Origin: Flammeovirgaceae bacterium UBA7330
Lineage (GTDB): Bacteria; Bacteroidota; Bacteroidia; Cytophagales; Cyclobacteriaceae
Direction: 5' to 3'
Length of the DNA stretch: 64,000 nt
Assembly (NCBI GenBank): GCA_002471275.1
Contig: DKPQ01000017.1
Span: forward strand, 620,001 to 684,000
The first letter of the stretch is position 1, and each line of letters opens with the position of its first letter. Below, piece after piece: positions 60,860 through 64,000 of the stretch. The translations under genes were made by a program, and so were the position numbers. The notes under the pieces were generated by a model. That model was given only the letters and a program-made list of their open reading frames with translations, was not told the origin of the DNA and searched no databases.

Positions 60860-61224
60860 GATGTCACCTCCTCTTTTTCAGCTTTTGGTTTGTTGAATTC
60901 TCCTTTTCTTCGACGCTCGTTGTAGACAATCGCATGCTTGTCAAGTACCGTCGTTAAAAATCTCATTACTTTCTCATCCCTTCTGTATTCTGTCTCCAAC
61001 TTATTGATCAAGGATGGCTCTGCCTCAAATTCAAACAAATGGTAAAAACCTGTGGTCTTGTGCTGGATTGGGTAAGCTAACTTTTTCAGTCCCCAGTCCT
61101 CATCATTGATGATTTTAGCACCACCGTCGGTGATAATGCCTTTGAATTTTTGGACAGCATCCTTCATCTGGGCTTCAGACAAAACGGGAGTTAAAATGAA
61201 TACCGTCTCGTATTGTTTTTTCAT
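60856..61224 (-). CDS. rpsF: Ribosomal protein bS6
   Basis: The 122-residue protein has the bS6 pattern MKKQYETVFILTPVLSEAQM, ITDGGAKIINDEDWGLKKLA, YPIQHKTTGFYHLFEFEAEP and NKLETEYRRDEKVMRFLT. The C-terminus (EKEEVTS) carries the rpsR ribosome-binding site. It is the first gene of the operon; no ssb gene lies between it and rpsR, unlike in many other bacteria. bS6 and bS18 form a heterodimer in the small subunit. Confidence 0.97.
   Translation of the reverse strand: MKKQYETVFILTPVLSEAQMKDAVQKFKGIITDGGAKIINDEDWGLKKLAYPIQHKTTGFYHLFEFEAEPSLINKLETEYRRDEKVMRFLTTVLDKHAIVYNERRRKGEFNKPKAEKEEVTS
60864..60872 (-). promoter_or_regulatory. Full-length Shine-Dalgarno sequence of rpsR
   Basis: The minus strand reads AGGAGGTGACATCATG, a nine-base match to the anti-Shine-Dalgarno tail with optimal spacing. 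The other starts I examined in the window have A-rich or AT-rich leaders, such as rpsF (ATTATAAAG), accA and dnaG. Confidence 0.85.
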
Positions 61225-61257
61225 CTTTATAATTGTTCTTCAAAAAAAATTGAAGGG

Positions 61258-61288
61258 CAAAATTAGGGAAAGATTCTTAAACGGCCAA
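61258..61288 (-). promoter_or_regulatory. Promoter of the rpsF-rpsR-rplI operon
   Basis: On the minus strand TTGG (61285-61288) is followed after 19 bases by TAATTTTG (61258-61265), an exact TAnnTTTG -7 element. Transcription should start near 61250, leaving a leader of about 26 bases before rpsF. Confidence 0.65.
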
Positions 61289-61312
61289 CGACTGATAAAA
61301 TAGTTTGGAAAA

Positions 61313-62236
61313 CTACTTAACGATAAAAGTACCGGTACCCATTAGGTAACTATCTGTATATACCTCTACCTGGTGATTACCTACGGCAAATTCGCTGCCT
61401 TTGTCATAATAAAGTGTGACCAACTGGCTCTTTTTATCGTATAGGATCTCCTGTTCCAGGGTGTAAAACATTTCGCGACCTTCAAACATGAATGTGCCGG
61501 AGCCTCTAGTGACATCAAAAAGCACATTGCCATCAGGAGCAACTACGCGGATCTTAAGGGTCTTGCCCTCAATGGGGGCTACTTTGTTTTCAGAGACTGT
61601 GAAAGTGATCTTCAGTTGATTGATATGCCTGTTTCTGAACTCAGACGCTCTTTCTCTACCTGATTCATTGACAGCATATACGGTGAGTCCCTCTGCCTTC
61701 AATCGGGAGGCAAAAGCAACCTGCTCCTGCAACTGAGACTTTTCCTGGTTGATTTGACGTATCGATTGACTTAGTTCTTGTTTCTCCACCTTCAGGTCAT
61801 TGTTTTCTGAAAGCAGCTGATCATTCATGGCCCGGAGCTCAGTGATTTCCGCGTCTTTCATCAATAATAGTTCCTGATAGCCATCTACTTTTCCTCTTAG
61901 GGTAGAGATCAGTGATTGCTGATACTTTTGAGAAGTGAGTAATTGTTTCTTTTCCTCTTCCAGCTGCGCTTTCACTTTTAGGAGAGTATCCACTTCACCA
62001 CCCAGTTCTTTGATGGTGAGAATCCTTTGGTCGAGCTCGCCAGAGATAGAGTCGAGCTGAAGAATTGTACTGCTTAGCTCCTGAGCCTGCCTTTCATTTT
62101 CATTTCCCAGCCTGATGCTTAAGTAAATGAAAAAGCAAAGAATCAATATAAGGATCGCTAATACCCAGTAAAATACTTTTTTACGATCTCCGGCAAAAGG
62201 ATTGATTGACTTGCTGTTCTCCGATATGTTTTCCAT
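61313..62236 (-). CDS. Membrane-anchored coiled-coil protein, unknown function
   Basis: The 307-residue protein has one membrane helix near residues 22-42 (VFYWVLAILILILCFFIYLS), then a long coiled coil to about 180 (LSSTILQLDSISGELDQRI and KAQLEEEKKQLLTSQKYQQS), then a beta-rich C-terminal domain (INQLKITFTVSENKVAPIEG, VTLYYDKGSEFAVGNHQVEV). It should project into the periplasm. The family is not recognised beyond being a Bacteroidota membrane protein. It sits alone between the ribosomal operon and the methyltransferase gene on the same strand. Confidence 0.82.
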   Translation of the reverse strand: MENISENSKSINPFAGDRKKVFYWVLAILILILCFFIYLSIRLGNENERQAQELSSTILQLDSISGELDQRILTIKELGGEVDTLLKVKAQLEEEKKQLLTSQKYQQSLISTLRGKVDGYQELLLMKDAEITELRAMNDQLLSENNDLKVEKQELSQSIRQINQEKSQLQEQVAFASRLKAEGLTVYAVNESGRERASEFRNRHINQLKITFTVSENKVAPIEGKTLKIRVVAPDGNVLFDVTRGSGTFMFEGREMFYTLEQEILYDKKSQLVTLYYDKGSEFAVGNHQVEVYTDSYLMGTGTFIVK

Positions 62237-62303
62237 ACTCCTTGATTATTCTGCGGGCAAAAATAACCTTTTGAATGAGAATATGACAATGCTTGCTTTC
62301 AGA

Positions 62304-63062
62304 TCAATACTTTAATACAAAATGTTGCTTTACCATGTCCCTGGAAGGAAAGATGATCCCGGCATGAAAGCAATCTATGGTTAATGCATAGTCAGGGTCT
62401 CTGATGACTGTTTGCCATGCCTCATTCATATCTGCTGACCAGTAAATATCATGGATGACTATGGCTTTAATATTTTCTCCGTGTTTCTTCAATTCTTCGA
62501 GGTAGAAGTGGATGGTCTCTGAGCGATGGTCTGCGTCTAAAAAGACAATTTCGGGGCTTGACTCCTGAAGCACCTGACTAAAGATCTTTCTTACCTGCCC
62601 CTGAAGGATGAATGATTCCACATCTTTGGGCTTAAAACTGAGTTGACGGGCTTTTTCAGCCAGCTCGGATGACCCTTCAATTGAATAAATTCTTTTTAAA
62701 CCCTGCGCATGCGACACCATTGAAAATGTGATTCCCAATGCAGTTCCGGTTTCGAGAAAGGTATTAACCTGCAGCCACTCACATAGCTTGATCAGAAAGT
62801 AAGAAAAGGATTTCCCGCTCCAGGTTCTTTTCGCCAGGGATTGAATGGTTGTGGTTATTATTTCACCGGTCTTTGGGTCTTTAAATTCAATGGCCTCACC
62901 ATTATTTAGGTATTGTTGTTTTACCTGTCTCTCAATTGCAGAGAGTCGTAATTTCCTTCTTAGTACCTCATTATAAAAGCTGAAGACAAAGGGAGAGTGG
63001 ATACCATGAGCATTTTTTGCATGCCAATGGTAACGGAGGTATTCAATAATTCTGAAAAACAA
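62304..63062 (-). CDS. Class I SAM-dependent methyltransferase-like protein
   Basis: The 252-residue protein starts with a conserved AHGIHSPFVFSFYNEVL segment found in a Bacteroidota family of predicted methyltransferases. The SAM-binding region is TFLETGTALGITFSMVSHAQ (motif I, with Glu-Thr-Gly-Thr), IYSIEGSSELAEKARQL (motif II) and IVFLDADHRSETIHFYLEEL (motif IV, O-methyltransferase type). The substrate is unknown. It lies 3 bases after apaG on the same strand. Confidence 0.84.
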   Translation of the reverse strand: MFFRIIEYLRYHWHAKNAHGIHSPFVFSFYNEVLRRKLRLSAIERQVKQQYLNNGEAIEFKDPKTGEIITTTIQSLAKRTWSGKSFSYFLIKLCEWLQVNTFLETGTALGITFSMVSHAQGLKRIYSIEGSSELAEKARQLSFKPKDVESFILQGQVRKIFSQVLQESSPEIVFLDADHRSETIHFYLEELKKHGENIKAIVIHDIYWSADMNEAWQTVIRDPDYALTIDCFHAGIIFPSRDMVKQHFVLKY

Positions 63063-63065
63063 GAA

Positions 63066-63455
63066 TCAGTTGAGCTTGAACGGTACTACCATCTCAAAAG
63101 CAGGGATATTTACCGGGAACTGCCTGCCACTGACCAGATGCTCCATAATATAGTAGCCCTGCATTTTACCGATGCCTGATTTGAGATTACAGCCCGAAAC
63201 ATAGTGATGCGCCTGACCAGGCTCAAGAATGGGCTGCTTGCCCACTACGCCTTCTCCCTCTACCTCTCTTTTAGGAAAGGTGATGTCATCAATCTCCCAA
63301 TGACGGGAGATCAATTGGATGGTCTTATCACTTTTGTTTTCAATGGTAATTTGATAGGTAAAGACAAAATGATTTTGGACAGGGTTAGAGTATTCAGGTT
63401 GGAACTCTACCTGTACGGTCACTTGAATGCCTTTGGTAATCTCAGTAATCATCAT
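63066..63455 (-). CDS. apaG: ApaG-domain protein
   Basis: The 129-residue protein has the ApaG beta-sandwich pattern: VQVEFQPEYSNPVQNHFVF, YQITIENKSDKTIQLISRHW, EVEGEGVVGKQPILEPGQA and GCNLKSGIGKMQGYYIM with the pyrophosphate-binding-like loop. ApaG is often annotated as a cobalt/magnesium efflux-linked protein, although its biochemical role is unclear. It is divergent from ung and followed by the methyltransferase. Confidence 0.93.
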   Translation of the reverse strand: MMITEITKGIQVTVQVEFQPEYSNPVQNHFVFTYQITIENKSDKTIQLISRHWEIDDITFPKREVEGEGVVGKQPILEPGQAHHYVSGCNLKSGIGKMQGYYIMEHLVSGRQFPVNIPAFEMVVPFKLN

Positions 63456-63518
63456 ATTCTAAAGCCAGAAAATTAAGGCAATTATTTTTTTAATTTGCCA
63501 CGATCGAATAAAAAATCG

Positions 63519-64000
63519 ATGAATGGAATGAATGTGAAAATAGAACCAGGGTGGCATGAGATGCTTCAATCGGAATTTATCCAACCCTATTTTTTTGATC
63601 TTGTCAGCTTCGTGAAATCAGAATATCAAAATAATACAGTGTATCCTCCAGGTAATCAGATATTTAGAGCTTTTGATCTATGCCCCATTGATCAGGTAAA
63701 GGTGGTAATCATAGGTCAGGATCCATATCATGGGCCTGGCCAGGCGAATGGATTGTGCTTTTCGGTGAGTGAAAAAATAAAAATGCCTCCTTCTTTAGTG
63801 AATATATTCAAAGAAATACGGGCAGACCTGGGAAAAGAATTCCCCCCGAATGGTAGTCTGGAGCGATGGGCCAGCCAGGGCGTGTTACTGCTAAATGCTA
63901 CATTGACCGTACGTGCCAGGGAAGCAGGATCTCATCAAAACAAAGGATGGGAGGATTTTACTGATGCTGTGATTCAAAAGCTCACCGAGCAGAAGAGTGG
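63519..64000 (+). CDS. ung: Uracil-DNA glycosylase, 3'-partial
   Basis: The gene runs off the right edge after 160 codons. The protein begins MNGMNVKIEPGWHEMLQSEF (a second ATG at 63528 is also possible) and contains the water-activating motif VIIGQDPYHGPGQANGLCFS with the catalytic Asp, GVLLLNATLTVRAREAGSHQ and GWEDFTDAVIQKL, all family-1 UDG hallmarks. It removes uracil from DNA. The active-site HPSPLS motif would lie beyond the window. It is divergent from apaG. Confidence 0.95.
   Translation, partial: MNGMNVKIEPGWHEMLQSEFIQPYFFDLVSFVKSEYQNNTVYPPGNQIFRAFDLCPIDQVKVVIIGQDPYHGPGQANGLCFSVSEKIKMPPSLVNIFKEIRADLGKEFPPNGSLERWASQGVLLLNATLTVRAREAGSHQNKGWEDFTDAVIQKLTEQKS

Noticed and set aside
1..64000. 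CRISPR arrays, restriction or phage defence islands, and rRNA genes
   Set aside because: No regularly spaced direct repeats, cas genes, phage structural genes or rRNA stretches were seen; a Uma2-type protein alone is not a defence system.

Overview
The window looks like chromosomal DNA of a free-living Bacteroidota, most likely Cytophagales (inference). The reasons are a SusC/SusD pair with lipoprotein glycoside hydrolases, DesK/NarX-type kinases, a Bacteroidota-type DnaG without zinc ligands, GSCFA, DUF255 and putative-porin families, start codons that mostly lack Shine-Dalgarno sequences, and promoter elements fitting the Bacteroidota -7 consensus TAnnTTTG. Base composition and gene style are fairly uniform; the only clear mobile-type DNA is a REP/RAYT locus at about 20.9-21.75 kb.

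Layout. (1) 1-13.4 kb is a nitrate assimilation island: a sensor kinase cut by the left edge, a NarL-type regulator, an intergenic array of six TACGTA boxes, an outer-membrane porin, a NrtABCD-type ABC importer, a 1169-residue fused nitrate reductase (molybdopterin + FAD/NADH + [2Fe-2S]), a rubredoxin fused to a siroheme-reductase-like fold, and convergent mobA for the molybdenum cofactor. No nitrite reductase is present. (2) 13.8-18.5 kb is mixed: a 56-residue lipoprotein, a TPR protein, an orphan histidine kinase, a hemolysin III-like membrane protein, two tiny membrane proteins, a 5'-truncated LacI-family remnant and tRNA-Asp with its terminator. (3) 18.6-27.3 kb is housekeeping and lipid or envelope genes: accA, patatin, acyltransferase, the REP/RAYT element, zinc-ribbon coiled-coil protein, Nif3-like protein, lpxK, porin and miaE.

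(4) 27.5-45.1 kb is a polysaccharide utilisation locus. It opens with a membrane 7TM-DISM sensor whose C-terminus is an IS1595-transposase-type zinc ribbon plus helix-turn-helix. SusC, SusD, a tandem LamG surface lipoprotein, two GH144-like (endo-beta-1,2-glucanase type) enzymes, a GH43-like protein and a GH3 beta-glucosidase follow, so beta-1,2-glucan is the best substrate guess. A Uma2-type nuclease and a secreted esterase lie at its end. (5) 45.2-64 kb is core genome: dnaG, ribBA, surE, priA, a DUF255/GSCFA pair, two Na/Pi cotransporter paralogues, rpsF-rpsR-rplI, apaG and the start of ung.

The most notable items are the sensor-transposase-domain fusion heading the PUL, a perfect Shine-Dalgarno sequence placed only before rpsR (bS18), the phased TACGTA operator array, the rubredoxin/SiR-like partner of the fused nitrate reductase, the one-sided degeneracy of the nitrate ABC ATPase pair, and a REPIN/RAYT unit.
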